Assembly: GCA_015099395.1 (NCBI GenBank)
Contig: AP024096.1
Span: 3,410,001-3,474,000 of the forward strand
Reading direction: 5' to 3'
Origin: Ktedonobacteria bacterium brp13
GTDB taxonomy: Bacteria > Chloroflexota > Ktedonobacteria > Ktedonobacterales > Ktedonobacteraceae
Length of the DNA stretch: 64,000 nt
The notes below the pieces were generated by a model. That model was not told where the DNA came from, did not search any database, and worked only from the letters and a program-made list of their open reading frames with translations. Positions 47,956-57,079 of this stretch are shown here, one piece after another (positions within the stretch are counted from its first letter, which is position 1; every line of letters starts with the position of its first letter). Made by a program: the position numbers and the translations under genes.

Positions 47956-49584
47956 TTGAAATTTTATAAAAATACGGATTCTGGGGACACGTGGGGGCCC
48001 GAGGATCTGGAGCTCATGGGAATATTGGAACCACTACCACTTGAGCCTTCAGGGCTACGTTCGGAACATATTGTGCCACAGATCATGCCACGCATTTTAG
48101 GCACAAGAGATATGACTTCGACTTTTGTCATCTCCACATACCTTGCTTCGTACGCTTCAACAGCCGTTGCGGGCGGACCAGCAGCGATTACGTACCTCTT
48201 GCTGGTCGGATTTTCCTTTTTCTTACCCAGCCTGATTGCGACGGCACAACTGGGCTATATGTTCCCCTGTGAGGGAGCACTCTACAACTGGACACATCGT
48301 ACGATTGGTGGCTACTGGAGCTTCTTCTCGGGCTTCTGTGCCTGGTTACCGGGTATTCTTATTACCAGTAGCATGGGGAACCTGCTACTCAGTTATGTAC
48401 AATCACTGGTTGGTCCACTCCCCATGACGCCATGGGCACAGAGCGTCGTCATCTGCTCAATTCTACTGCTTGGCTGCTTTGTTTCGACGCAGCGCTTTCG
48501 CAGTGTACAAAATACAATCAATATCATCTTCTGGCTCCTCCTGACCAGTGTCGGTCTGATCGCGCTGGCAGCAATTGTCTGGTTACTTACAGGACATCAA
48601 TCAGCCACTGATTTTGATGATTGGGCGGCCTGGAGTATTCAGCCGGGCAATATTGTGCTCTATGGACTGCTGGCCTTCGCCTATATCGGGACGGAAGGAC
48701 CGCTCAATATGGCTGGCGAGATAAAGGGACGCTACGTTGTAAAACGGCACCTCCTCTTTGGCAGTATCATCTTGATCGTAGCCTATCTGACGAATACGCT
48801 CGCGGTGCTGGTTGTCATGGGACGGAACGCAGCCGACAATCCCTTTGCGTTGGTCACAACGGTCGATATTGTCTTAGGCAAGGGTATTGGTCTGGTCACA
48901 GCCCTCTGTCTGATGGGCACGTTCTTCGGAACGGTCTTGATCTATAACTACCTCTATGCGCGTATCCTGCTTGTCGCCGGACTCGATCGCCGTCTGCCTC
49001 CCATTATCTCCCGCCTCAATACACACCGTGTGCCAGCCAATGCGATCCTTTTTCAGACTGCGCTCTCAATCGTCTTTACGACACTCACTTTTATAATGGC
49101 ACCGATCATCGCCTTCTTCGGCAACGCAGCGGATTTCTCGATCCAGATATACAACATTGGGCAGGCTGCCGCTGCTATCGTCTGGACCATCTCGACACTC
49201 TTCCTCTTTATCAGTCTGCTCGGTAACTATCTACGCGACTCACGCGCATTTCGGCAGCAGCGCATCTTTCCCATGCCGCTGATCTGGTTTAGCATCATCT
49301 GTGGACCCCTCAGCTGTCTGTTCACGATCGGCAATACGCTGCTCTTCTCATGGACAGCATTAATTCCAAACGCACAATGGTGGTACCTTGTCGGCGGTCT
49401 CACGCTCATCTTCCTGCTCGTAGCGGCAGCCCTCAGTGTCTTCGCGCGTAGCGAAGTCGAATGGCAATCGTTGCATGAAGATATTACAGCCACGCCCACC
49501 TCAACCGCATTACTACGGGCAGGTCGCCCATCGGCACAGACGGTCCAATCCATTGTCCAGGAGAGTGAGACGCAGGATACCTAA
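47956..49584 (+). CDS. APC superfamily amino acid permease
   Basis: 542 residues with about twelve transmembrane helices, of the amino acid-polyamine-organocation superfamily. The first helix region has the unwound Gly-rich segment (STAVAGGPAAITYLLL) used for substrate binding. The TTG start at 47956 has GGGAGGGG seven bases upstream; an earlier reading to 47923 lacks one. It is encoded divergently from the PLP decarboxylase, so it is a candidate precursor/product exchanger for that enzyme, as in glutamate or tyrosine decarboxylation systems. It ends with a hydrophilic ~50-residue tail. A long hairpin follows. Confidence 0.88.
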   Translation: MKFYKNTDSGDTWGPEDLELMGILEPLPLEPSGLRSEHIVPQIMPRILGTRDMTSTFVISTYLASYASTAVAGGPAAITYLLLVGFSFFLPSLIATAQLGYMFPCEGALYNWTHRTIGGYWSFFSGFCAWLPGILITSSMGNLLLSYVQSLVGPLPMTPWAQSVVICSILLLGCFVSTQRFRSVQNTINIIFWLLLTSVGLIALAAIVWLLTGHQSATDFDDWAAWSIQPGNIVLYGLLAFAYIGTEGPLNMAGEIKGRYVVKRHLLFGSIILIVAYLTNTLAVLVVMGRNAADNPFALVTTVDIVLGKGIGLVTALCLMGTFFGTVLIYNYLYARILLVAGLDRRLPPIISRLNTHRVPANAILFQTALSIVFTTLTFIMAPIIAFFGNAADFSIQIYNIGQAAAAIVWTISTLFLFISLLGNYLRDSRAFRQQRIFPMPLIWFSIICGPLSCLFTIGNTLLFSWTALIPNAQWWYLVGGLTLIFLLVAAALSVFARSEVEWQSLHEDITATPTSTALLRAGRPSAQTVQSIVQESETQDT

Positions 49585-49591
49585 CAGCCAG

Positions 49592-49690
49592 CCTGCCAGA
49601 GGAAACAGTATTGGTGCTCATAGTACTCACATCACTCACATGACGATATGCCGTCAAAAGACGCAGGCACCAGTACTCCTCTCTGGCAGG
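49592..49690. terminator. Long imperfect hairpin after the permease
   Basis: CCTGCCAGAG (from 49592) pairs with CTCTGGCAGG (to 49690), and the adjacent inner blocks AGTATTGGTGC / GCACCAGTACT also pair. The middle ~40 bases are unpaired. It may be a terminator or a stability element. Confidence 0.5.
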
Positions 49691-49815
49691 ATAGCTCTTC
49701 GATCTGAAAAGATAACTATGCTCAAGGTTATTCGTAATAATTAGTAAACGCATATAAATATATATAAGTATCGATCATCTATTTACGAAATAGTGTAGTA
49801 AGGAAGGATCTGTGG

Positions 49816-50121
49816 ATGAGTAATAAGCAACAATCTAAGAAACTCATTAATGGCCTGATTATAGGGGCAACGGTAACATTGCTCGGCATTGCAATCGTGC
49901 AGCAACTACGTACTCCGGCCGAAGAGCGGACCTGGGAAGGCAAGATACTGGGCTTCCCCTACGATCTCCGCCTGCCATCTAAAGAGCGCTTACAAGCAGC
50001 CTATTGGAATAAAGACAGCGCGAATATCCTGCAACCTAAACCTTTTGGGGTAGGCTGGACGATCAATTTCTATCCATTGGTCAATCGAACAACAGAAATC
50101 TCACAGACGGTCCACCATTAG
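49816..50121 (+). CDS. DUF5808-type membrane-anchored protein
   Basis: 101 residues. One N-terminal transmembrane helix (about 10-28) is followed by a short soluble domain whose end, YWNKDSANILQPKPFGVGW, matches the conserved core of DUF5808 (Asn/Asp turn, then P-K-x-F-G-x-G-W-T-x-N-F). The function of this family is unknown. AAGGAAGG precedes the ATG. A bidirectional terminator separates it from the convergent prenyltransferase gene. Confidence 0.75.
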   Translation: MSNKQQSKKLINGLIIGATVTLLGIAIVQQLRTPAEERTWEGKILGFPYDLRLPSKERLQAAYWNKDSANILQPKPFGVGWTINFYPLVNRTTEISQTVHH

Positions 50122-50134
50122 GCCTGGCAGCAAG

Positions 50135-50180
50135 AAGGCGGGCGACGTAGCAGAATACGTGCGCCCGCCTTTTGATTTTA
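50135..50180. terminator. Rho-independent terminator
   Basis: AAGGCGGGCG (50135-50144) pairs with CGCCCGCCTT (50162-50171), followed by TTTGATTTTA on the plus strand. It probably serves both convergent genes. Confidence 0.75.
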
Positions 50181-51140
50181 TATAAATGCGGCGATCAGTA
50201 ACCCGAGTGATAAGGCGAGACCAAAGACGAGGTGGAAAAGCGAGGTCTTTTTGATACCAATCATATAGGCCTTACGCTCCGTTGCTTGCAGAACGGCACG
50301 TACATTGGTAAAAGCCAACGGAAAGGTTAGCCAGACCAGCAACGTCGGCCACGGCAGGATACGCAATAGTACGGCCAGCGTGACAACGACATAGGTCCCC
50401 AGCAGTAGCGTGGTATGAAAGAGTTGACCAAAACGCACGCCAAAACGGACCGGTAATGTCCGCTTGTTGACTGCGATATCATCCTGATAGTCACGCGTAT
50501 TGTTCATATTCAGGATCGCGACCTCTGTAAAGCCAACCGGGATCGCTGCGACGAGGGCAACCCATGACCACTGATGAATCTGTACATAGTACGAACCCCA
50601 GGTCATCACAAGTCCCATTGCCAGGAAGACCATCACATCCCCCAGTCCTCGGCTCGAGAACTTGAATGGCTTCGCGCTATAGAAATACGCGATCAGAATA
50701 CCACCCACACCGAAGAGAATGATCTCAGGTCCTACCGTAAAGATAAGAATAATACCCAACAATGCAGCGATCACAAAGCAGATAATACCACCAAGCAATA
50801 CCTGGCGAGCGGTCATCTCCTTGCGGAAGATGACAGTTGAGGCTCCCAGCGAGCCCGCGTGATCCAGACCATAGCGATAATCAAAATATTCGTTGACGTA
50901 GTTGGTCCCGATCTGTAAAAAGAGGCAGGAGACAAAGGTTACCAGGAAGAGCCAGAAATGGAACGTTCCCTGATAACCAGCCACCGCTGTCCCGACAAAG
51001 ACCGGACTTACAGCAGCAGTAAGTGTAAAAGGGCGACTGGTCTTGAGCCAGACACGCCAGGCAGACGGGCGCGCCACAGGATCTAACCCCTGCTCTTCAG
51101 CCTGGCCTGCAATAGAATGAGCATCTCTCATCATAGACAT
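50178..51140 (-). CDS. menA: UbiA prenyltransferase, probable MenA
   Basis: 320-residue integral membrane prenyltransferase with 8-9 helices. The first Asp-rich motif is NYVNEYFDYRYG (prenyl diphosphate and Mg binding) and the second is NNTRDYQDD. Sequence and motif spacing fit 1,4-dihydroxy-2-naphthoate prenyltransferase, which attaches the isoprenoid tail in menaquinone synthesis. ATG 51140 has GAGAG at 4-5 bases; a longer frame to 51191 adds 17 residues without a ribosome site. Other men genes are not in the window, so the symbol rests on family similarity alone. Its quinone would serve the nearby cytochrome bd and Etf-quinone oxidoreductase. Confidence 0.8.
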   Translation of the reverse strand: MSMMRDAHSIAGQAEEQGLDPVARPSAWRVWLKTSRPFTLTAAVSPVFVGTAVAGYQGTFHFWLFLVTFVSCLFLQIGTNYVNEYFDYRYGLDHAGSLGASTVIFRKEMTARQVLLGGIICFVIAALLGIILIFTVGPEIILFGVGGILIAYFYSAKPFKFSSRGLGDVMVFLAMGLVMTWGSYYVQIHQWSWVALVAAIPVGFTEVAILNMNNTRDYQDDIAVNKRTLPVRFGVRFGQLFHTTLLLGTYVVVTLAVLLRILPWPTLLVWLTFPLAFTNVRAVLQATERKAYMIGIKKTSLFHLVFGLALSLGLLIAAFI

Positions 51141-51252
51141 ACATCTCTCTATAAATATGCCGATTGTGTATGATGACCTTAGTTTGCTCACCAGCTGGCA
51201 AAGCGTTCAGCTATAAAAGTCAAAATACATAACCTTAGAAAGGACGATATAC

Positions 51253-51486
51253 ATGGCAAAGTCCCCAGACATCACCTCGAATGCTAGAGATGTTCAAAGT
51301 CAATACTTCCGCGTCACCGATGATGTTCCTGAAGAGGTCTGGTACTGGGCCGCACTAGGCTCGATCATCGTCTCCGCTCTCCTCTTCGTCTCCAACAAAC
51401 GCGACTGGAGTATCTTCGTAGGACAATGGCCGCCAACATTCTTACTCTTCGGTCTCTTCCATAAGTTACTCCACCAGGAACACTAG
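51253..51486 (+). CDS. Small membrane protein
   Basis: 77 residues: soluble acidic N-terminus, one clear hydrophobic helix (about 30-46), a short basic loop and a second hydrophobic stretch (about 55-70), ending in HKLLHQEH. I do not recognise a family, though it looks like widely occurring two-helix hypothetical proteins. AAAGGA lies about 9 bases before ATG. A 12-bp hairpin follows its stop. It is divergent from the prenyltransferase gene. Confidence 0.65.
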   Translation: MAKSPDITSNARDVQSQYFRVTDDVPEEVWYWAALGSIIVSALLFVSNKRDWSIFVGQWPPTFLLFGLFHKLLHQEH

Positions 51487-51492
51487 CCACTG

Positions 51493-51523
51493 GCGTGTAC
51501 ATAGTCGCTGGCTATGTGCACGC
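51493..51523 (+). terminator. 12-bp hairpin after the small membrane protein
   Basis: GCGTGTACATAG pairs with CTATGTGCACGC with one wobble, followed by TCTTCTG. Probable terminator. Confidence 0.5.
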
Positions 51524-52327
51524 TCTTCTGTTACAGCCATACCACCCGCCCGCAAGATGACCTGCATAGAACTATCGTAGCATTCATAACTATAGCATGC
51601 GTAGCATTATCCGCCAAGCAAAGAACAATGAGAGGAACTCATACCATGCAAGCAGGCTCTCCTAGCAAAAAAAGGCATCGGCGAAGATGCACTGACCTTT
51701 ACCAGCGAGGATCAGTTATCCAAACAAAAAGACGCCGAGAAGATTGACCAGTTTCTGCGGGGTCGCGATCTCCTGAGCTACCGGGTTCTCAGTGAAGGCG
51801 TACTTCAGAAAAGTATTTCGTAAATAGAGGTGGTTCCCACTCAATAGTTTTATCAAATACAATACCTTATTGTTGAGCTATTTTAGATGATCAGGAACCT
51901 CATTCGTCCAGGAGGCTCAACGCTCTATGGATTTTATCTTTTTTCAGATTAAACTGCGGAATGTGGATATTATGCATCCTTCCCCTCATTTTCTCGCATC
52001 GCTCCCTTGCTATTCAAGTACTATAAATGCAATTTCTTCTATTTAAACGGCTTTATTGAGGTTTGCTCCAATAGTTTTAAAACTACTAATTTTAGAAAGA
52101 GATACAATTTTATTGTAGGGTTGATAAATTATTATTGTAATGGTAAACTGCTTACGAGGTCGATAATCTTTGTGAATGATGAAACAGCAAACGCTATTTT
52201 ATAACGATTGGAGGTTTATACGCAAATAGTAACATTTTACCGTTTAAGTTTCTAGTAATTCTATTGTCTCGTAACTACACTATGCGTTTAAACGCGTGTT
52301 CTATATTTAGCAGTGAGAATCACCTAC
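51524..52327. other. A/T-rich gene-poor stretch
   Basis: No confident gene. At 51632-51823 one frame is open for 63 codons and looks protein-like (ALTFTSEDQLSKQKDAEK) but has no start codon, so it may be a gene fragment. From about 51840 to 52320 the DNA is strongly A/T-rich, unlike its surroundings, and precedes the secreted hydrolase. Confidence 0.45.
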
Positions 52328-53518
52328 ATGGATACATTTTACAATCGTATTGCGCGCTACACCCGTCTGGCTTCTTGTGTAGTGCTTGCAATGACATTCC
52401 TTGCACTCATGGTTTTTGTTGGGCAGTCTCATGCAGCCACAGTTGCCAATGGACAGAATGGACAGAATGGACAGAATGGACAGTCTGGACAGAATGGACA
52501 GTCTGCCCCGCCTGCAAACAATGGTGGTGCTGGTACTTGCACATCAATGTACGTAAATGGTCTTGCCCTGGCGGCAGGACAACCGGCCAACAATAGGGTC
52601 TATGGTGAGTTATGTAATCCTCGTCATGGGGCCAGCCAGACGGTTGAGCTACTGGTTGCGGGCCTTACATACGACTATCAGTATTGGGATTGGCCAAGTA
52701 CCGCTCAGGATCCACAGGGGTCCCAAGACTATTCGGCTGTACGATATTTTACTGGCTATTACAGTCCCGCCGGTATTGGCTATAGCACATTCAGTATTGA
52801 TCGCATTGGTATCGGTCTGAGTTCACATCCTGTGAGCACTGATGTTAATATGGCTTCGAATACGTATATCCTGCATCAGATTGTATCCCGATTAAAAGCT
52901 GGTAGCATTGGTAACACCAAATTTCCTCGTGTACTCCTGATTGGTCACTCTTTTGGTTCCCGTGTCTCCCTTACGGAGGCTGCGACCTATCACGATGTGA
53001 ATGGCGTTGTGCTTACCGGTGCACTGCATAATCAGAATCCCAATGTAATGACGATCGCTCCAGCTATAGAGGCTAGCTCTGATCCCGCTTTCGCCAGCAT
53101 GAATCTGGACTCCGGCTACCTTACTGATGGACCAGGTTCTATCCAAGCAGCGTTCTACTATATGCCTGGTACATACAGCGATCCGAACGTCATTGCGTAC
53201 AATAACCAGATCAAGCAAACGATGACCGTATCAGAGTTGGTAGATCTTAAAACTGCACTCACAAGTACGCTCTCCAGGCAGATCAATGTGCCGGTTCTGT
53301 TAGTCGTAGGACAAAATGACATGCTTTCCTGCGTCAATGCGGTGAACTGCTCAAGCGCTGCGACAGTCTATCAAGAGGAGGCTCCTTTCTACTCACCACA
53401 GGCCCAGTTGCAAGTGCATGTTATTCCGAATACAGGCCATGACCTGAACCTGCATTATTCAGCACATACAACCTATGCAACGATTATGACGTGGGCACTG
53501 GCACACGTTGCTCCGTAG
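52328..53518 (+). CDS. Secreted alpha/beta hydrolase
   Basis: 396 residues. A signal peptide (about 1-36, cleavage after SHA) is followed by a six-fold Asn-Gly-Gln repeat (about 41-58) and a Pro/Gly linker, then an alpha/beta-hydrolase fold. The nucleophile Ser lies in GHSFGS; the acid is likely the Asp of VGQNDML and the base the His in NTGHDLNLH. Several cysteine pairs fit an exported protein. The substrate is unknown; lipase/esterase-like. ATG 52328 is preferred to GTG 52313; the ribosome site is weak. A/T-rich, possibly acquired DNA lies upstream. It is transcribed alone. Confidence 0.85.
   Translation: MDTFYNRIARYTRLASCVVLAMTFLALMVFVGQSHAATVANGQNGQNGQNGQSGQNGQSAPPANNGGAGTCTSMYVNGLALAAGQPANNRVYGELCNPRHGASQTVELLVAGLTYDYQYWDWPSTAQDPQGSQDYSAVRYFTGYYSPAGIGYSTFSIDRIGIGLSSHPVSTDVNMASNTYILHQIVSRLKAGSIGNTKFPRVLLIGHSFGSRVSLTEAATYHDVNGVVLTGALHNQNPNVMTIAPAIEASSDPAFASMNLDSGYLTDGPGSIQAAFYYMPGTYSDPNVIAYNNQIKQTMTVSELVDLKTALTSTLSRQINVPVLLVVGQNDMLSCVNAVNCSSAATVYQEEAPFYSPQAQLQVHVIPNTGHDLNLHYSAHTTYATIMTWALAHVAP
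52448..52501 (+). repeat. Six 9-bp repeats (AATGGACAG) in the hydrolase gene
   Basis: Units at 9-bp steps encode Asn-Gly-Gln; one unit has TCT for AAT. It forms a short flexible linker after the signal peptide. Confidence 0.9.
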
Positions 53519-53620
53519 TAATCTGTGTGCTTGATGTAAGCCTGTAACTCCCATGGGATGCGTAACGAGATGACAGCAAACAGGATGTATCGTGCAAAGC
53601 GGCTTCTGAAGCTATCTTGG

Positions 53621-54700
53621 TCATAGCGCTTGCTTTTGGCAATCTGACTTATGCGCGGACGCTTGCGACTGTACACTCTTACGCAGACCAGGGATAGGGT
53701 AAGGTAATTTGAAGACCGAGAACAGATAGTAGAGCGACGGCAGCAAAATACACATACCAACCGCCATACCAATCAGCAGTGCAAGAATCGCACTCGGAAC
53801 GTTGGCCGAACTTTCGATAGTATAGTAAGGTGGGATAACATAAGGGTACTGTGAGAGACCCCACGCACCCAGCATAAAGGCTGCTTCAGCAATGATCAGG
53901 ATACGCGCCAGACGGAAACGCTGTAAAAAGAGCGCGACTGCCGTAGCAATACCAATCAGCATGGTAATAATGACGAGAGGGAGCGCATGGCTTAACATGC
54001 CTTGCCAGATAAGGGGTGCTTCAGAGGACGAGAGCAGGAGGCCAGCAGCACCCAGGAGCGCGGTAATCGCTCCAGCCGCTAATGCGTTCAGCCGATATGA
54101 ACGGGTCAACTGCGTATCATGAATGGTATCACGCGCCTCCACAACAAGATAGATCGCAGCGATGGTCGCACAGAGTGCGATAGCCATCACACCGATCACT
54201 ACGGTAAAAGGCGAGAGCCAGGCAAAGATATTGCCAGCCTGTGCTACCCCTTGCGCATTGACCAGTCGTCCACTAGCAACGGCAGCAGCAGCAACACCGA
54301 GAAAGAAAGGAGTGGCGATACTCATAATACTGAAGACACGCCCCCATGCACGCGCGAAAAGGCTCTCCTCACTTACCGCATAGTAGCGATAGACGAAGGC
54401 AGCGCCACGTAAGACGATACCAATCAACGCGATCGTAATCGGGAAGAAAAGCGCTATCGAGAGTGCAGCAAAGGCAGTCGGGAAGACCGAAAAGAGACCA
54501 ACAATCAGGAAGATCAACCAGACGTGGTTGGCCTCCCAGACCGGTCCCAGGGCATGATTAATCAATTCATGCTGACGTCTGGCATCTCGACCAGCAGCGA
54601 AGAGGTCCCAGACCCCCGCGCCGAAGTCGGCCCCTCCAAGCACTGCATAGACAATAAGCGCCCACCAGAGCACAATCAGGGCAATCAAGGCAATACTCAC
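53621..54700 (-). CDS. cydB: Cytochrome bd oxidase subunit II
   Basis: 359-residue integral membrane subunit with about nine helices. The opening ADFGAGVWDL and the WEANHVWLI stretch are standard CydB marks. With CydA it forms the quinol oxidase that reduces oxygen to water at high affinity. The GTG start overlaps the cydA stop (GTGA), indicating translational coupling. The C-terminal tail is basic and polar (QSQASAHKSDCQKQ). No cydX-like small gene was seen directly downstream. It is convergent with the hydrolase gene. Confidence 0.95.
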   Translation of the reverse strand: MSIALIALIVLWWALIVYAVLGGADFGAGVWDLFAAGRDARRQHELINHALGPVWEANHVWLIFLIVGLFSVFPTAFAALSIALFFPITIALIGIVLRGAAFVYRYYAVSEESLFARAWGRVFSIMSIATPFFLGVAAAAVASGRLVNAQGVAQAGNIFAWLSPFTVVIGVMAIALCATIAAIYLVVEARDTIHDTQLTRSYRLNALAAGAITALLGAAGLLLSSSEAPLIWQGMLSHALPLVIITMLIGIATAVALFLQRFRLARILIIAEAAFMLGAWGLSQYPYVIPPYYTIESSANVPSAILALLIGMAVGMCILLPSLYYLFSVFKLPYPIPGLRKSVQSQASAHKSDCQKQAL

Positions 54701-56064
54701 TGCACACCGACCTTTTCTTGCGCAGGTTCCTTCACCTCATACCCATCGTCAGTCAACGTCACCAGCGGCAACGGTCGACGTGCCTGACGCAGCAGTAGCC
54801 AGATTAAGGCCACCGCTAATAAGATGTAGATGAGCGAGAAAATGAAGAAACTCACATTGAGCAATGGAGCAGTTGTCACTGCATCTTGCGTACGTAGGAA
54901 ACCATATATTGCCCACGGTTGACGGCCCAATTCGGTTACCATCCAACCTAACTCGAGCGCCAGAAAGCTTAATGGACCCGCCAATACCACGCCCAGCAAC
55001 AAAAGCTTGTTCTCGGGCAAACGATGCTTGCGCCAGAGGTAGAGGCCCCAGAAGACGACCGCAATAAACAATGCAAAGAAACCAGCACCAACCATACCAT
55101 CAAACGACGTATGCACAAACTGCACAACCGGCCAATCAGTCCTGGGAACCTGGTTCAGTCCACGTATCACAGCATTCGGATTGTCATACGCCAATATACT
55201 CAGGCCCTTTGGCAACTCGATTGCATACGTAACCTGACCGGTATTCTGATTGACAAGACCACCAATCGTAATCGGTGCACCACTCTCCGTCTTAAAGACC
55301 GCCTCCATCGCGGCGAACTTGGTCGGCTGCAGGTTTGCCAGGTAGCGTGCATTGATGTCACCACTCACGATCTGTAGTGGGATCGCAACGACCGCCATCA
55401 ACATGCTCAGCAGCAGACCCTTGCGGTAATACTCACCCCGCTTGCCACGCAAGAATGCCAGCGCATAGACCGCTGCCATACCAAAACCGGTCACTACATA
55501 GCAGGACAGAATCATATGCACCGTCTCAAACGGTGTACTGGGATTAAAGACCGCCTGCAAAGGATTGATGCCAACGATCTGTCCATTCTTGACGACAAAA
55601 CCAGCTGGAGTGTTCATCCACGAGTTGACGCTGACGATAAACCAGGCAGAGAGCAGGCCGCTGATCCAGATCGGGAACGAGCAGATCCAGTGCGCACGCG
55701 CCGAGAGCTTATCCCAGCCATAGAGATACAGGCCCAGGAAGATCGCTTCGGTAAAGAAGGCAAAGCCCTCCATCATAAATGGCAGCCCAACGACCGCACC
55801 GGCATAGCGCGTATACGTCGGCCAGAGCAGGCCCAATTCAAACGAGAGGATCGTCCCAGAAACGGCACCAATCGCGAAAAGGACCGCAGCCGCTCGCGCC
55901 CAACGACGCGTTAATTGCATCCAGACCACGTTCTTTGTCTTGAGCGCTAAGCCCTCGGATATACACAGGAGCAGCGGTACACCTACCCCTAACGCCGAGA
56001 AAATGATATGAAAAGCCAACGACGTACCCATCTGAGCACGCGCAGCCAACAGATTACTCCACAT
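54697..56064 (-). CDS. cydA: Cytochrome bd oxidase subunit I
   Basis: 455-residue heme-bearing subunit. Choosing ATG 56064 puts the conserved heme ligand at His19 (AFHIIFSALG), matching family numbering, and gives GGAGG 8 bases upstream; the earlier GTG at 56079 would cover that site. The Q-loop region is of the short type, and the conserved GWMVTELGRQPW motif is intact. Together with CydB it takes electrons from menaquinol. The divergent gene at 56235 shares the 170-bp upstream region. Confidence 0.95.
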   Translation of the reverse strand: MWSNLLAARAQMGTSLAFHIIFSALGVGVPLLLCISEGLALKTKNVVWMQLTRRWARAAAVLFAIGAVSGTILSFELGLLWPTYTRYAGAVVGLPFMMEGFAFFTEAIFLGLYLYGWDKLSARAHWICSFPIWISGLLSAWFIVSVNSWMNTPAGFVVKNGQIVGINPLQAVFNPSTPFETVHMILSCYVVTGFGMAAVYALAFLRGKRGEYYRKGLLLSMLMAVVAIPLQIVSGDINARYLANLQPTKFAAMEAVFKTESGAPITIGGLVNQNTGQVTYAIELPKGLSILAYDNPNAVIRGLNQVPRTDWPVVQFVHTSFDGMVGAGFFALFIAVVFWGLYLWRKHRLPENKLLLLGVVLAGPLSFLALELGWMVTELGRQPWAIYGFLRTQDAVTTAPLLNVSFFIFSLIYILLAVALIWLLLRQARRPLPLVTLTDDGYEVKEPAQEKVGVQ

Positions 56065-56167
56065 AGCATCAGCCTCCACTCAGTGAGTAACGTTTCACCT
56101 TCGAAAGTAATGATGTTGAAGCGCACAAAAACAGGTAAGGATACCTTGCTCTGACGTGCCCTGGCTA

Positions 56168-56176
56168 TGCTATAAT
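56168..56176 (+). promoter_or_regulatory. Extended -10 promoter element
   Basis: TGC followed directly by TATAAT (56171-56176), about 60 bp before the next gene. A weak TTGCTC lies upstream at 56146. It probably drives the PH-like membrane-protein gene. Confidence 0.5.
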
Positions 56177-56234
56177 CAACGCAGCGAAGGCAGCACGGCG
56201 ACTGGCAACCAGAGATAGGAGAGAGCAGGACGGT

Positions 56235-56933
56235 ATGGCGAAGCAAGCAGCGGCAGAGCAGATATTACAGAAGGTTAAAGGGTTACGCGCACAGATGCAG
56301 GAGGGCGAAGCACCACAGTTGGCGCTCCCTGCCATCTGGGATAATGGACAGCAGTCCAGCAGTACCGCGTGCGACGTCATCGTCACCAATCAGCGTGTGA
56401 TGGGTTATTACTATAAGAGCTTCCCACGTGAGCATCTCTTCTTAGATCCCTTGAATCTTGCGGACCTGAAACAGGTTACGTGGCGCGATAAGAAATATGA
56501 ACCCGTCTTCCGTGAGCTTATGATCAGCGACGGCGCACACACCGTCTATATTCGCACGCCACGCCAGAAGTGCCAGGCACTCTACGACGCCATTAAAAAT
56601 GCCAGCCAGCAGACAGCGCAAACAGAGCAGTTAGAACCAACCATGACCACGACCGCTGCTAGCCATAGCCAGGACAACACGGCTTCAACCACGCAACAGC
56701 AGCAACAAGGCGTCGTATATGGACACGAAGAGATTCGCCGTTCATTTGAAAGCTCTTCATTGGCCATTCTTGTCTTGCTGATCGGTGGTATCTTGCTGGA
56801 GATCATCGGCATCATCGCCTGGTCTGTTACAAGTGATGCCTCAGTCGGCATTCCCTTAATTATTGCTGGTCTGTTAGCCGTTATCGTCAGCTTCATCGTG
56901 CGACGACAAAACCAGGCTACACGTGTTGAATAG
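56235..56933 (+). CDS. Hypothetical protein: PH-like domain plus two C-terminal TM helices
   Basis: 232 residues. The N-terminal ~130 residues form an alternating beta pattern with VIVTNQRVMGYYYKSF and ELMISDGAHTVYIRT, resembling bacterial PH-like domains that often carry a TNxR motif. A Thr/Gln-rich linker (about 138-165) is followed by two transmembrane helices (about 178-200 and 205-222) and a basic end. The protein is thus membrane-bound with a cytoplasmic lipid- or protein-binding module. Function unknown. GGAGAGAG precedes the ATG by about 10 bases. It lies between cyd and etf genes with no clear link to either. Confidence 0.7.
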   Translation: MAKQAAAEQILQKVKGLRAQMQEGEAPQLALPAIWDNGQQSSSTACDVIVTNQRVMGYYYKSFPREHLFLDPLNLADLKQVTWRDKKYEPVFRELMISDGAHTVYIRTPRQKCQALYDAIKNASQQTAQTEQLEPTMTTTAASHSQDNTASTTQQQQQGVVYGHEEIRRSFESSSLAILVLLIGGILLEIIGIIAWSVTSDASVGIPLIIAGLLAVIVSFIVRRQNQATRVE

Positions 56934-57079
56934 AGTGGTGTTTGCGTAGCTTGCAAGATCTGTTAGCCAGTTGCATTGACACGCTATTTTTATCACAGGT
57001 ACAATAAGATAGCTCAGGAAACACTGTCGTTTTCTCTATATCCTACGTCCCCACAGCAAAAGACGAGGCGAAATAAACA

